Assembly: GCA_947627885.1 (NCBI GenBank)
Contig: CANQXP010000005.1
Coordinates: 1 to 64,000, forward strand
Direction of reading: 5' to 3'
From: an uncultured Rikenella sp.
GTDB taxonomy: Bacteria > Bacteroidota > Bacteroidia > Bacteroidales > Rikenellaceae
Length of the DNA stretch: 64,000 nt
Shown: positions 29,644 to 41,186 of the stretch, in pieces
Layout of the letters: each line of letters opens with the position of its first letter
How positions within the stretch are numbered: the first letter of the stretch is position 1
Made by a program: the position numbers and the translations under genes
Notes under the pieces: generated by a model
Told to the model about the DNA's origin: nothing
The model's input: only the letters and a program-made list of their open reading frames with translations
The model's database searches: none

Positions 29644-31785
29644 TTACAAACCTTGCTTATCCCAGAAGATACGCCCGGTAGTCTGGTTGTAGGTCGCTCC
29701 GTAGTTCGGTTGCTTGAGCAACTCGTCACGGATGGCGTTCCAGTTGTCGTTGTTGGCGGCTTCGGCTGACGGCAGGTTGCCGCGGCGCGGCCATTCCAGC
29801 GCTTCCTCAGACGTTTCGGTGTAAGGACGAACCCAGTAGAGGCCGCTCGGACGGTCTGCCGGAGTCGCTACGTCTTTGATCTTCGGATAGCCGGTAACGC
29901 GCCACCAGTCCCACATCTTGATCGGCTGCTTGTAAGCGTAGATCCACATCTGGCCGACGATCGCTTCGTTCTTGTCCGTTGCGTTGGCCAAAGCCTGTGC
30001 GCTGACATAGGCGGAGATCTTGTCGGTGATGCTGTAAACGCCGTTGTCGTTGATACCGGTGACTTTCGGGTTGATGGTGATCGTCTGATCGGTACTTTCG
30101 TTGTAATAGGTATAAGCCGTGTTGGTGGCTACCTGCACCCCGTAGCGGATGGCGTCGCCCTGGAGCTCTTCCATGGCTGCCGTAACGCCGTCTGCGTACC
30201 ATGTATCGGCCGACTGACCGGTGGTTTCACCGTTTTGGGTCAGGTAGGCCATCATGAAGCAGAACTCAGGATAGGTATAGAGCGGTTGGCGGTAGAACTT
30301 GTTCGAGTTGCTCACCGGGCCGTCATAGCCGTTGTTACCGCTGGCCCCGGCATTGTCGCCGAACACTTTACCGCCGCTGGCGATGAAATAACGGCCCTGC
30401 GGACGACAGGCTACCGAGATGGTGAACGTAGTGTCCGGATTGTAAACCGTCCAGGTCGCCGGATAATCTTCCGATACGGTACCTACGTTGTTGACCGTCC
30501 ACGGACCCAGGGTCTTGTTGCCTTCCGTGTCGCCCGGTTTGTAGTTCGGGTGGTAGAAACGGAACGTGAAGGTACGCTGGCCCCAGAACATCTCCGGACC
30601 GCTCTTGTCATAATCCTTCGGGCTGGGCGACTGGCCCTGGTATGCCATCATCGGGTCGGCCTGGAAGTCGAGGACATCGCCCCAGTTCTTCTGGCTCCAG
30701 GTTTTCGTTTCACTGTCGTAAACCCACTGCATTTGCAGGGAGTCCGGGAAGTAATTGGCCATCCACTGCATTCCGGTGTTGGCTGCATACAGGCCGTTGG
30801 CACGTGCCAGGAGCGGCAGGCGCGGGTCGTCCAGGTATTTCAGGTAGCTGATGAAGTTATCCGTTACCGAGTAGTTCAGGCTGATATTCGAACTACCGTC
30901 CGAATTGTAAATACCGCTGTTGTCGCTGGCGCCGTTCAGGTAAGCGAAGGCACCGTCCTCGGCGCTTTCAAACCAGCCCGAAGCCTTGGTGGCGGTCAGT
31001 ACCTGGTTGAAGCGTGCCGCATCGGCCGCCTTCATGATCCAGGCCATGTACAGGCGGTAGGAGTTGGCGAACTTCTTCCATTTGGCACGCTGCTGGTCAT
31101 AGTTACCCAGAGCGTTCGGAGCGCCTTCGTCAGGGTTCACCGTATAACCGTAAATCGGGTCGTAAACGCCGAGTTCGACCGTGGTCTCATTGGCCGGAGC
31201 TTCGAGTACGGCGATGTAACCTGCCAACTCGTCGTCCAGCGATTCGTACACCTCGTTCGAGAAGAGGTCGTATTTCGGCAGGGTGATCCCTTCGGTGATA
31301 GCCTTGAAAGCCTGGCTGTAAACAGCCGCACCGTAGTTCTGGAACACACGGAAAGCTTCGTAGACTTTCATGATACCGGCAATGGCGCGCAGGTCCTGGT
31401 ATCTCTGCTGCTGGGCCGCATCCGTGATGTTATGGTCGATGTAGTCCTGCAGCAGGGTCATTTTGTAACCCACGTCGTACAGCCAGGAGTAGTAGTTGCT
31501 GATCGTTGCCGGCGAGGTGTAGCTGCTGCTCACCGGGTTGCAGTACTGTCCGGCCGAAGCGCCGCTGTAGTACACGAAGTACTGCATCTTCACGCCGTCG
31601 TTCTGGGTGGCGTTCTCGATCGACCCTCGCGTATTGTCCAGGTTGGCAGTCCCGTTCAGGAACATATACCGCGGGTCGGTTTCCCCGATCGTGTTAGGGT
31701 TGGAGTTCAACTCGCGCATCTTGTCTTTACAACCGACAAGCGCGAGCGCCGCCAAACCTCCGATTAGATATTTCGTTATTTTCAT
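29644..31785 (-). CDS. SusD/RagB-like lipoprotein (paired with intact SusC)
   Basis: MKITKYLIGGLAALALVGCKDKMRELNSNP lipobox; directly downstream of SusC. Confidence 0.88.
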   Translation of the reverse strand: MKITKYLIGGLAALALVGCKDKMRELNSNPNTIGETDPRYMFLNGTANLDNTRGSIENATQNDGVKMQYFVYYSGASAGQYCNPVSSSYTSPATISNYYSWLYDVGYKMTLLQDYIDHNITDAAQQQRYQDLRAIAGIMKVYEAFRVFQNYGAAVYSQAFKAITEGITLPKYDLFSNEVYESLDDELAGYIAVLEAPANETTVELGVYDPIYGYTVNPDEGAPNALGNYDQQRAKWKKFANSYRLYMAWIMKAADAARFNQVLTATKASGWFESAEDGAFAYLNGASDNSGIYNSDGSSNISLNYSVTDNFISYLKYLDDPRLPLLARANGLYAANTGMQWMANYFPDSLQMQWVYDSETKTWSQKNWGDVLDFQADPMMAYQGQSPSPKDYDKSGPEMFWGQRTFTFRFYHPNYKPGDTEGNKTLGPWTVNNVGTVSEDYPATWTVYNPDTTFTISVACRPQGRYFIASGGKVFGDNAGASGNNGYDGPVSNSNKFYRQPLYTYPEFCFMMAYLTQNGETTGQSADTWYADGVTAAMEELQGDAIRYGVQVATNTAYTYYNESTDQTITINPKVTGINDNGVYSITDKISAYVSAQALANATDKNEAIVGQMWIYAYKQPIKMWDWWRVTGYPKIKDVATPADRPSGLYWVRPYTETSEEALEWPRRGNLPSAEAANNDNWNAIRDELLKQPNYGATYNQTTGRIFWDKQGL

Positions 31786-31810
31786 ATGAAAACCTGTTTT
31801 GTAATTAAAG

Positions 31811-34800
31811 TTAGAATCTGAGATTCAGGCTGAAAGAGAAGTTGCGCATGAACGGCGTGGTACTGTAGTCGTACGGCGTCAAGGCGTTGTTCGAGATAAA
31901 CGAGTCGGGGTTCGATCCGCCGTTCATCTTGTTGATGATGTAGCAAAGGTTGCGTGCCGTGAACGACAGGCGGGCGGACTGCAAACCTACGTGCTTGATC
32001 CACTTTTCCGGGAAGTTGTAGCCCAGGGTCAATTCACGCAGGGCCATGTAGGTCCCTTTGGACACCTGGTCTTCCGCATTGCCGCTGTTGTAGTACCACC
32101 AAGTCGAAGCGAGTACCGGTTGAATATACCCGGCATCAACCGCTTCACGGAAAGTCAGCCCGTTCAGGTCGACTTCCTGGCCGGTCGAGAAAGATTTGAC
32201 TTTCGTGTTACCGCCGCCGAGGTTACTGAAGACCGCATCCGGAACGATACCGTTGTAAACCACGTCGCCTTTGTAGTTGGTACGTGCCACACCGCCGTGT
32301 TCGGCATCACGCCCGTACAGCGACTGCTCGGTACCGCCCATGTTGTCCAGGTAGTTGGCTTTGATCGGCTGGATCACGGATCCGCCCGAACGGCCGTCGA
32401 TCTGGGCGTAGAAGTCCAGCGAACCGTTGCTGTTGGGCAGGTTGATCTGTACCGAAGTATTGATACCGTAAGTGAAGTCAGGTTCTACGCGGCCCAGGAT
32501 AGTGGTGATGTTCTCTTTGCCGCCCCAGTACGAAGCCTCGCTGCCATAGTAGCCCGAGATACGGCTTGCGCTCTCGTAGTAGTAAGCCAGGTTCGTGTTG
32601 GCGCCGACACTGTTCGTATTGGAGTCCGCTTTCCCTGCGATGTACAGCATGCGTTTGCCGTTGCGCGGGTCGTTCGGGTCGTTGGCGTTGTTGTAAATAG
32701 CGGTCGGGGCCTGGTAGCTGTAGTTGTTACCGGCAGTGATCACACCGAACGGGCCGTTTTCGAACGCGGTGACCTGCAGACCTGCGGAACCGTCCCACGA
32801 ATAGGTACTGATCGCGTAGTAGTTGATATCCGGGTGCAGCTCTTTGATCTTACCCCGGTTGCGCGCCCAATTGACACCGATGTTCCAGTTCACCGTACGG
32901 CTGCGGATCGGGGTTGCGTCGATCTGAAGCTCCCAACCCTGGTTCTGGATGTTACCGGCGTTGATCAGCTGTTTGCTCACACCCGATTCGGTAACGGCGT
33001 TCAGCGACAGGATCTGGTTCTTGGTGTTGGTCTTGTAGTAAGCTACGTCGACACCCAGGCGTCCGTTCAGGAAACGCAGGTCGGCACCGAATTCGATAGA
33101 GGTCTGGAGTTCAGGCTTCAGGTCGTAGTTCGGGAGGGTCGAGTAGTTCGGGGAAGCGGACAGGATATTGATGTTCTGCGGACCCCACATGGAGGATACG
33201 GAATATCCGCCTGCCCCCGATGCGGTGGAGTACGCGCCGGTACCCTTACCTACCTGGGCCCACGATGCACGCAGTTTACCGAAAGAGAGGACGTTCGGGT
33301 CGATATGGAACGTATCGGAGAATACCCACGATGCGTTCACCGACGGATAGAACACCGAGTAGTTGTCCTGGCCGTACGGGATCCACGTCGGATACAGCAG
33401 GGTAGAGAGCCAGTCGTTACGGCCGGTCACTTCCAGGTATACCTGGTCTTTCCACGAGAGGTTGACTACGCCGGCTACCCCGACGGTCATATTGTTACGC
33501 GGAGTGTAACCCACGTCGCCTGCGCCCAGGGAGATCGCGTCCTTCGAGTTCGAGAACGAGAACAGGCCCGGAGTGATCAGACCACCTTTAGTACTCTTGT
33601 TGTAAGAGGTATAGCGGGTGTTACCGTAGATTTCGGCCAGCACACGCACGTCCAGCTCAAGGTTGTCGTTGATAAAGCGGTTGTTGCTGTGCAGCTGGGC
33701 GATACCGTCGTACGAGCCGCTGGTGTTGCCGCTGATAGCATACTGACCCTGATTGATATACCCGGCGTTTTTCGTCTCGGTGAAGACCTGCCAGTTGTTG
33801 TAGCTGATGCTGACGTTGGCATCCAGCCAATCGGTGAACTGAGCGCTCAGGCCCAACTGGGCGATAAGGGTCTGTTCGTTACGGTTCAGGTTGTTTTCGT
33901 ATAATTCTGCGATTCGGTTGTTGACGGTCGAAAGCGAAGAGGTCCCGTAGGTCTCGTGGGTCACGTCATTGATATAGTGATCCTTGTACCATTGCAGGTC
34001 GGTGCTCCGGTTGGCGTAGTAACCGCCCACGAGCATGGCCGTCACGGTACCCCATGAACCGCCGATCGTAGAGTTCGGGTTCTTGGTATCCGAATTCGAG
34101 TACTGAACCGACAGGTTGGTCGAGAGGATGTCGTTGATCTTACCGGTCGTGTTGAAGTTGATCGAGTGGCGGCTGAAAGAGTTGTTCGGCATGTTACCGT
34201 CGCCGTTCATATAACCGTACGACAGACGGTAGGTTGCTTTTTCCGAACCGCCGGTCAGCGCAACGCTTACGTTGTCGTAGCTGGTGTTCTGGTAGAAAGC
34301 CTTCCAAGCGTTCGGATAGGTCTCGTAGTTGCTCAGCGGGTTGTCGATACCGTCCGGAGCATAGTACTTGTAGAACTGATACAGTTGCTGGCCCTGCATC
34401 GAAGCGACCGACGGGCCCCACGAAGCCGCCGTATAACCGTTGCGGGTATACTGCTGGCCTTCGATCACGCCGCCTTCGTAGCCGCTGCCCGGCGCCCCCA
34501 TACCGTATTCGTTCTGGAGCGGGGTGGCGAAGTCGTAGAGCGAACCCCATTCATGGGTGTAGTTCACTTCCACGCCGATCCCTTTGCGGGCCTTACCGCC
34601 TTTGGTGGTGATCACGATGGCGCCGTTGGCTCCACGGGCACCGTACAGCGAGGTAGCGGCCGCACCTTTCAGCACCGTGACGCTTTCGTAGTCGTCCGGG
34701 TTCAGGTTCTTCAGCTGGTTACCGTAAATGGTACCGTCGGTGTTACGGAAGTTGGTGCCTGCAGACTGCTGTTCGTACTCCATGATGATCCCGTCGATCA

Positions 34801-35353
34801 CATAGATCGGGGAGTTGTTCTTATCCAGCGATTTGTTACCGCGGATAGTCACAGTCGGAGCGGTGGTGATACCACCGGAACCGCCGGAAGCGATTTGCAC
34901 CCCTGCCACTTTCCCCTGCAATGCATTCGCCGGGCTGACCGTGTTGGTACGTGCCAATTCGTCCCCTTTTACGGTACTGGTCGCATAACCGAGTGCACGG
35001 TTTTGTTTCCGTCCGCCGAGAGCAGTTACGGTAACCGCCTCTGCTTGTAAAGCATCGGGTTGCATGGTTACGTTGATGGTAGATTTCCCTGCAACGGGAA
35101 TCTCTTGCTTACGCATACCGGCGTAGCTGAAAACCAGAGTGGAATTAGCTACCGATGCGTTGTTGATGGTGTATGCACCGTCGGCACCGGTCAAAGCACC
35201 AATGGTCGTACCTTTGATCTGTACGACTACACCTGCGAGTGGTTGTCCGTCTTCCGAAGACTTAACCACGCCGCTCACCCGGTTCTGCGCATAGGCCGTA
35301 CCGCCTACGAGCAAACCAAGGATCAACAATGTTAACAGTCTAATTTTCTTCAT
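31811..35353 (-). CDS. SusC/RagA-type TonB-linked outer membrane protein (intact)
   Basis: MKKIRLLTLLILGLLVGGTAYAQNRVSGVVKSSEDGQPLAGVVVQIKGTTIGALTGADGAYTI...; plug DYESVTVLKGAAATSLYGARGANGAIVITTKGG; ends SFSLNLRF. Confidence 0.95.
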   Translation of the reverse strand: MKKIRLLTLLILGLLVGGTAYAQNRVSGVVKSSEDGQPLAGVVVQIKGTTIGALTGADGAYTINNASVANSTLVFSYAGMRKQEIPVAGKSTINVTMQPDALQAEAVTVTALGGRKQNRALGYATSTVKGDELARTNTVSPANALQGKVAGVQIASGGSGGITTAPTVTIRGNKSLDKNNSPIYVIDGIIMEYEQQSAGTNFRNTDGTIYGNQLKNLNPDDYESVTVLKGAAATSLYGARGANGAIVITTKGGKARKGIGVEVNYTHEWGSLYDFATPLQNEYGMGAPGSGYEGGVIEGQQYTRNGYTAASWGPSVASMQGQQLYQFYKYYAPDGIDNPLSNYETYPNAWKAFYQNTSYDNVSVALTGGSEKATYRLSYGYMNGDGNMPNNSFSRHSINFNTTGKINDILSTNLSVQYSNSDTKNPNSTIGGSWGTVTAMLVGGYYANRSTDLQWYKDHYINDVTHETYGTSSLSTVNNRIAELYENNLNRNEQTLIAQLGLSAQFTDWLDANVSISYNNWQVFTETKNAGYINQGQYAISGNTSGSYDGIAQLHSNNRFINDNLELDVRVLAEIYGNTRYTSYNKSTKGGLITPGLFSFSNSKDAISLGAGDVGYTPRNNMTVGVAGVVNLSWKDQVYLEVTGRNDWLSTLLYPTWIPYGQDNYSVFYPSVNASWVFSDTFHIDPNVLSFGKLRASWAQVGKGTGAYSTASGAGGYSVSSMWGPQNINILSASPNYSTLPNYDLKPELQTSIEFGADLRFLNGRLGVDVAYYKTNTKNQILSLNAVTESGVSKQLINAGNIQNQGWELQIDATPIRSRTVNWNIGVNWARNRGKIKELHPDINYYAISTYSWDGSAGLQVTAFENGPFGVITAGNNYSYQAPTAIYNNANDPNDPRNGKRMLYIAGKADSNTNSVGANTNLAYYYESASRISGYYGSEASYWGGKENITTILGRVEPDFTYGINTSVQINLPNSNGSLDFYAQIDGRSGGSVIQPIKANYLDNMGGTEQSLYGRDAEHGGVARTNYKGDVVYNGIVPDAVFSNLGGGNTKVKSFSTGQEVDLNGLTFREAVDAGYIQPVLASTWWYYNSGNAEDQVSKGTYMALRELTLGYNFPEKWIKHVGLQSARLSFTARNLCYIINKMNGGSNPDSFISNNALTPYDYSTTPFMRNFSFSLNLRF
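35037..35054 (-). repeat. Candidate inversion site, right (IRR), inside the SusC coding sequence
   Basis: Minus strand tgctttacaagcagaggc, identical to 19773-19790 in inverted orientation and in the same codon register (A-L-Q-A-E-A). Confidence 0.85.
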
Positions 35354-35429
35354 ATAAAAGCATTTAAGTTGAAAAGGGTTAATATTGTTATTACTTGAGT
35401 TCCCATTAGGATCCACCCCTAACTATGGG

Positions 35430-35437
35430 CAAATATA
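35430..35437 (-). promoter_or_regulatory. Putative -7 element of the fixed SusC promoter (TATATTTG)
   Basis: Minus-strand tatatttg about 77 bp upstream of the SusC ATG at 35353, outside the invertible interval. Confidence 0.55.
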
Positions 35438-35670
35438 GAATACTATCCCGAGATAAAAAAACTTTTTCTCACGAATTTCGTTTTTTATCCCCCAGAGTAC
35501 CTTGTCGTTATTCATTTTTCTGTGGACCTCTCCGCGTTCTTAAATAATTTTACTAACCTAACCGATTCGGTTTCAACCCGGTGTAAATCGAACCATTTTT
35601 CAAACTGAAAGTATCGATCCTGGGCGGCGTTTATTTATAAAATAAATGCAGGAGATTGCCGGATAAAGGC

Positions 35671-37131
35671 TCACGCCTGCTCCACCAACCGTTTCAGGTA
35701 CGTCCAGACCTTGTCCACACTGGCGATCTCCACCCGCTCGGCCGGGGAATGGACGCCCCGCAAAGTCGGTCCCGTGGAGATGATGTCGAGATGCGGATAC
35801 CGGGTCAGGAACAGGCCGCACTCCAGCCCCGCATGGATCGCCTTGATCTTGGGCTCGACACCGAACAACTCCTTATATATCTCGGCAGAGAGCTGCACCA
35901 GCGGCGAATCCGGATTCGGCGCCCACCCCGGATAGCCGTCGGTGTGCCTCACTTCGGCGCCAGCCAACGAGAACACGACCGCTACCCGGTCGGCAATATC
36001 CCGCTTGGCACTCTCCACCGAGCTTCGCTGCGAGGTGGTTATCACGATCTTTCCCTCCTCCGGCATCTTCACGGAAGCCAGGTTCGTCGAAGTCTCCACC
36101 AAGCCCGGCATGGCAAAACTCATCGCCATAACACCGTGTGGCACAGCGTGCAGCACATTCAACAGCCGCCGTTGCGCATCGGCCGGCAGCACCGTTGCAG
36201 GCACTTCGGCGGCCGCCTCCAGCACAATCTTCATCGAAGTCTCCGTATGCTTGTACTCCGCGACGATCTCATCCGCCAATTCCCGAAAGGCTCGGTCCGC
36301 CGCTGCCGCCTGAGACACAGGTATAGCAACGACCGCCTCCGCCTCCCGTGGAATGGCGTTCCGCAGGTTTCCCCCGTCGAAACGGCACACCCGCAATCCA
36401 TGATCTTTCGCCAGACTCCACAGGATACGGTTCAGCACTTTATTGGAATTGGCAAACCCTTTCTCGATGTCGTCCCCCGAATGTCCCCCGTGCAGACCCG
36501 AAACCTGAACCGTAAAATATTCGTATTCCGCAGAGGAGGGCGCCGGCTCCGAAACATAAGCCATCGTTGCGATCGTGTCGATCCCCCCGGCGCAGCCGAT
36601 GAAAATCTCGCCCTCGTCCTCCGAGTCGAGGTTAATCATCCGGTTTCCGGTCAACATCCCTTCGCCGAGGTTCATCGCCCCGGTCAGCCCCTGTTCCTCG
36701 TCCACTGTGAAGAGCGCCTCGACCTTCGGGCACCGCAACTCTTTGTCAACCAGCACCGCCATCTGCAACGCCATGCCGATCCCGCAGTCCGCGCCGAGCG
36801 TCGTTCCTTTCGCCCGGACCCACTCTCCGTCCACATAGGCCGGGATCGGGTCGTTCTCGAAATCGATCCCCACACCGGCATCCTTCTCGCACACCATATC
36901 CATATGGCTCTGGAGGATCAGCGCCGGTTCATCTTCGCGACCCGGCGATGCCGGGCGGACGACGACGATATTCCCTTTGGCATCCCGCCTGTGCTCCAGC
37001 CCGTTCCGGTCTGCAAAAGTTTCGATAAAAGCCTGAATCCGGGCCTCTTTCTTGGAAGGACGCGGCACACGGGTGATCTGTTCGAATATTTCCCACACGA
37101 TCCGGGGTTCGAGTTCTGAGATTTGTTTCAT
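35671..37131 (-). CDS. pepD: Aminoacyl-histidine dipeptidase (M20)
   Basis: MKQISELEPRIVWEIFEQITRVPRPSKKE, ILQSHMDMVCEKD, DEEQGLTGAMNL, GLHGGHSGDDI, HAGLECGLF. Confidence 0.93.
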   Translation of the reverse strand: MKQISELEPRIVWEIFEQITRVPRPSKKEARIQAFIETFADRNGLEHRRDAKGNIVVVRPASPGREDEPALILQSHMDMVCEKDAGVGIDFENDPIPAYVDGEWVRAKGTTLGADCGIGMALQMAVLVDKELRCPKVEALFTVDEEQGLTGAMNLGEGMLTGNRMINLDSEDEGEIFIGCAGGIDTIATMAYVSEPAPSSAEYEYFTVQVSGLHGGHSGDDIEKGFANSNKVLNRILWSLAKDHGLRVCRFDGGNLRNAIPREAEAVVAIPVSQAAAADRAFRELADEIVAEYKHTETSMKIVLEAAAEVPATVLPADAQRRLLNVLHAVPHGVMAMSFAMPGLVETSTNLASVKMPEEGKIVITTSQRSSVESAKRDIADRVAVVFSLAGAEVRHTDGYPGWAPNPDSPLVQLSAEIYKELFGVEPKIKAIHAGLECGLFLTRYPHLDIISTGPTLRGVHSPAERVEIASVDKVWTYLKRLVEQA

Positions 37132-37195
37132 GGGATGTAAAATTTTTAGATAGGATAAAATTAATAAATTTGCCTTAGAATCATTCCATTTCAGT

Positions 37196-37681
37196 ATGAA
37201 CAATTTTCGTATCGGCAACGGTTTCGATGTGCACGCACTGGCGGAAGGGCTGCCGATGTGGCTCGGAGGCATTCGCATTGAACATAATAAAGGCTTCGTG
37301 GCTCACTCGGACGGCGACGTCCTGATCCACGCTTTGTGCGACGCCCTGCTGGGAGCGCTCGCCTTGGGGGACATCGGGCTACATTTCCCGGACAACGCGC
37401 AGGAGTTCAAAGGGATAGATAGCAAAGTGCTGCTCGAACGGTGCATGGAACTGGTTCGCGAGAAAGGATATAAACTGGTGAATGCGGACTGCACGATACT
37501 GGCGCAGGCTCCGAAGCTGCGCCCTCACATTGACCGGATGCGCGAAACCCTGGCCCCGATTTTGGGAGTTCCGGTCGATGACCTCTCGATCAAGGCGACG
37601 ACGACCGAGCGACTCGGATTCACGGGACGGGAAGAGGGTGTCGCAGTCTACGCCACGGTGTTACTTTGCCGGGAAGAATAG
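37196..37681 (+). CDS. ispF: 2-C-methyl-D-erythritol 2,4-cyclodiphosphate synthase
   Basis: RIGNGFDVHALAEG, HSDGDVLIHALCDALLGALALGDIGLHFPD, IKATTTERLGFTGREEGV. Confidence 0.97.
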   Translation: MNNFRIGNGFDVHALAEGLPMWLGGIRIEHNKGFVAHSDGDVLIHALCDALLGALALGDIGLHFPDNAQEFKGIDSKVLLERCMELVREKGYKLVNADCTILAQAPKLRPHIDRMRETLAPILGVPVDDLSIKATTTERLGFTGREEGVAVYATVLLCREE

Positions 37682-37716
37682 GGCTGCGCCACACCAACAG
37701 ACCGAAGCCATAAAAA

Positions 37717-37750
37717 ACAGGGGCCTGCACCATCTGGTGCAGGCCCCTGT
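37717..37750. terminator. Bidirectional terminator
   Basis: acaggggcctgcacca-tc-tggtgcaggcccctgt between convergent genes. Confidence 0.85.
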
Positions 37751-37773
37751 CCTGATTATTGGGTGAACCCGTA

Positions 37774-38880
<1,107 letters not shown>

Positions 38881-38915
38881 TTACCCGCGCTTTCTGCCAC
38901 GCCGGTAAAAATCGT

Positions 38916-39863
38916 TTACAGCCTTTCGTCCACCAGGTAGCGGTTCCGCTCCGGTGCGGAGCGGTTGACCATCTCGCCCAAAAATCCGGCCAGAAAGGTC
39001 TGCACGCCCAAACCGACCGCCAAAAGGGCTATGTAGAACAGCGGCTGGTCGGTCACCGGCCGCAGCGGCATTCCGTGGTGCTGCAAATACAGTTTCTCGG
39101 AAATAAGGTATATGGTGATGACCAGCCCCACCAGGAACATCAGCGTCCCCAGCCCCCCGAAAATATACATCGGCCTCCGCCCGAACCGGGTCATAAAAAG
39201 AACCGTCAACAGGTCGATATACCCCTTGACCATCCGCTCCCAACCGAATTTCGACACGCCGAACTGCCGCGCCCGATGCTGCACCACCTTCTCCCCGATG
39301 CGACGGAACCCGGCCTGCTTGGCCAGTATCGGAATAAATCGGTGCATTTCCCCATACACTTCGATGGATTTCACCACCTTCTTCCGATAGGCTTTCAGCC
39401 CGCAATTGAAGTCATGCAGTTTGATCCCGCTGGTGCACCGTGCCGTGAAGTTGAAGAACTTGGACGGCAGGGTCTTCCCCATCGGGTCGTACCTTTTCTG
39501 TTTCCAGCCCGACACCAGGTCGTAGCCCTCTTCCGTAACCATCCGGTACAGCTCCGGGATCTCGTCCGGCGAGTCCTGCAGGTCGGCATCCATCGTAATC
39601 ACCACATCTCCCTGTGCGGCATCGAAACCGCAATATAAGGCCGGCGACTTGCCGTAATTCCTGCGGAACCGGATCCCGCGAATGGCCGGATACTGCTCTT
39701 TCAGGCGCATGATTACCCCCCACGAACCGTCCGTAGAGCCATCGTCCACGAAGATCACCTCATACGAGAAGCCGTGCTCCCCCATCACGCGGGAGATCCA
39801 CTCCATCAGCGGAGTGAGCGACTCCTCCTCGTTATATACCGGAATGACAAGCGAAATATCCAT
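38916..39863 (-). CDS. Family 2 glycosyltransferase with C-terminal TM helices
   Basis: MDISLVIPVYNEEESLTPL, VDDGSTDGSW, MDADLQDSPDEIP, ..HRFIPIL. Confidence 0.92.
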   Translation of the reverse strand: MDISLVIPVYNEEESLTPLMEWISRVMGEHGFSYEVIFVDDGSTDGSWGVIMRLKEQYPAIRGIRFRRNYGKSPALYCGFDAAQGDVVITMDADLQDSPDEIPELYRMVTEEGYDLVSGWKQKRYDPMGKTLPSKFFNFTARCTSGIKLHDFNCGLKAYRKKVVKSIEVYGEMHRFIPILAKQAGFRRIGEKVVQHRARQFGVSKFGWERMVKGYIDLLTVLFMTRFGRRPMYIFGGLGTLMFLVGLVITIYLISEKLYLQHHGMPLRPVTDQPLFYIALLAVGLGVQTFLAGFLGEMVNRSAPERNRYLVDERL

Positions 39864-39936
39864 TCTGTCCTTTCGTAACAATATCAAATGAAACGGGCTC
39901 CCCACGCCCGGAACTATACCGGCCCGGCCGAACGGG

Positions 39937-40500
39937 TCACTGCAACGGCGGCATCGGATTATACGGCGGGCGGTACCGAACGACCGCCGCAGTGAACAGC
40001 GCCAGAAACCCGCCCTGGAGCAGCATCGCGATCATATTGGCGAAGACCACTGCGAAAAGGTTGTGCATCAGCGCCATCCCCGCCCTGGCCTGTTCGGCAG
40101 TCATCAGGCCCGACGAAACTGACATCTCCGCCACCCGTTCCATGGCCTGCCCGAAATAAGCCGGATCGACCACCTCGGTCAGCAGGAAGTACCCCGCCCC
40201 GTACACAATACCGCTCAACATGGAAACCAGCAGCGAGAAACCGAAAGCCTTGCCGTAGGTAAAGCCGTTCGGGCGCAGCACCGGATCCGGCGGCCACAAG
40301 GCTGCCGCCCGGCGCCCGTATATAATGAGTATGGCCCCGATCGCCGCGAAATTGGCGAACGAAAGGAAACCGACCAGAAATCCGCCTGTGTTCCGGGCCA
40401 GGTACTGTAATACCAGAATCAGGAACATCGCCAGCCCGAGCACCATGCCGCCCGTGAGCAACTCTCCCCTGTATTTTTGCCTGCGCTCTTTTTCGTCCAT
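39937..40500 (-). CDS. DUF4199-like membrane protein
   Basis: 187 aa, four predicted TMs, GKAFGFSLLVSMLSGIVYGAGYF; immediately downstream of the next gene. Confidence 0.65.
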   Translation of the reverse strand: MDEKERRQKYRGELLTGGMVLGLAMFLILVLQYLARNTGGFLVGFLSFANFAAIGAILIIYGRRAAALWPPDPVLRPNGFTYGKAFGFSLLVSMLSGIVYGAGYFLLTEVVDPAYFGQAMERVAEMSVSSGLMTAEQARAGMALMHNLFAVVFANMIAMLLQGGFLALFTAAVVRYRPPYNPMPPLQ

Positions 40501-40505
40501 AACCG

Positions 40506-41120
40506 TTAAAATTCGAGTTCCTGCCGTCCCTGCCGCACGACCTCCACCTCTCCGCTGGCGGTGCAGTCCACCACCGTCGACGCGAAATTGTCCCCCATGC
40601 CGCCGTCGATCACCGCATCCACCGCCGGGTAGCGTTCGTGGATCAGTTCCGGGTCGGTAATATATTCGATCTCCTCCCCCACATCGTCCGTCCGCACGGA
40701 GGTGGTCACCAGCGGCATCCCCAGCTCCCGCACGATAGCCTGCGCGATGGAGTTGTCCGGGATCCTGATCCCCACCGTCTTACGTCCGATCATCACCTTG
40801 TCGGAAATTCGCGACGAAGCGGGCAGGATAAAGGTGAACGGCCCCGGCAGGTTCCGTTTGAGCAGTTTAAAGACCAGGTTGTCCACCTTGGCGTACTCGG
40901 CCACCTCGCCGATCTCGGAGCAGACGATGGACATCTCTGTAGAGTCCTTGCCGCCGCGTATGGTTCGCAGCCGCTCGATCGCCTTGGGCTGGTCCAACGC
41001 GCACCCCAAAGCATAAACCGTATCGGTGGGATAGACGATCACCCCGCCGCCGCGAAGGATATCGGCCACCTGCCGCACCGTGCGTTCGTTGGGATTTTCG
41101 GGATATAACTTGATTATCAT
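40506..41120 (-). CDS. L-threonylcarbamoyladenylate synthase (YrdC/Sua5 family)
   Basis: GGVIVYPTDTVYALGCAL, GPFTFILPAS, TVGIRIPDN, STVVDCT. Confidence 0.93.
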   Translation of the reverse strand: MIIKLYPENPNERTVRQVADILRGGGVIVYPTDTVYALGCALDQPKAIERLRTIRGGKDSTEMSIVCSEIGEVAEYAKVDNLVFKLLKRNLPGPFTFILPASSRISDKVMIGRKTVGIRIPDNSIAQAIVRELGMPLVTTSVRTDDVGEEIEYITDPELIHERYPAVDAVIDGGMGDNFASTVVDCTASGEVEVVRQGRQELEF

Positions 41121-41186
41121 GACACAAAGGTAATGAATAAATGGATTCGCGGAAAGCGCGCGCACTACCCTGCCGGAAATAAAAAA

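Noticed and set aside
31991-33904. 637-aa plus-strand ORF antisense to the intact SusC
   Set aside because: Composition artefact of high-GC codon usage opposite a strong SusC CDS; no recognisable domain. Same for 21511-22896, 20119-21159 and 23216-24361 opposite SusC2/SusD2.
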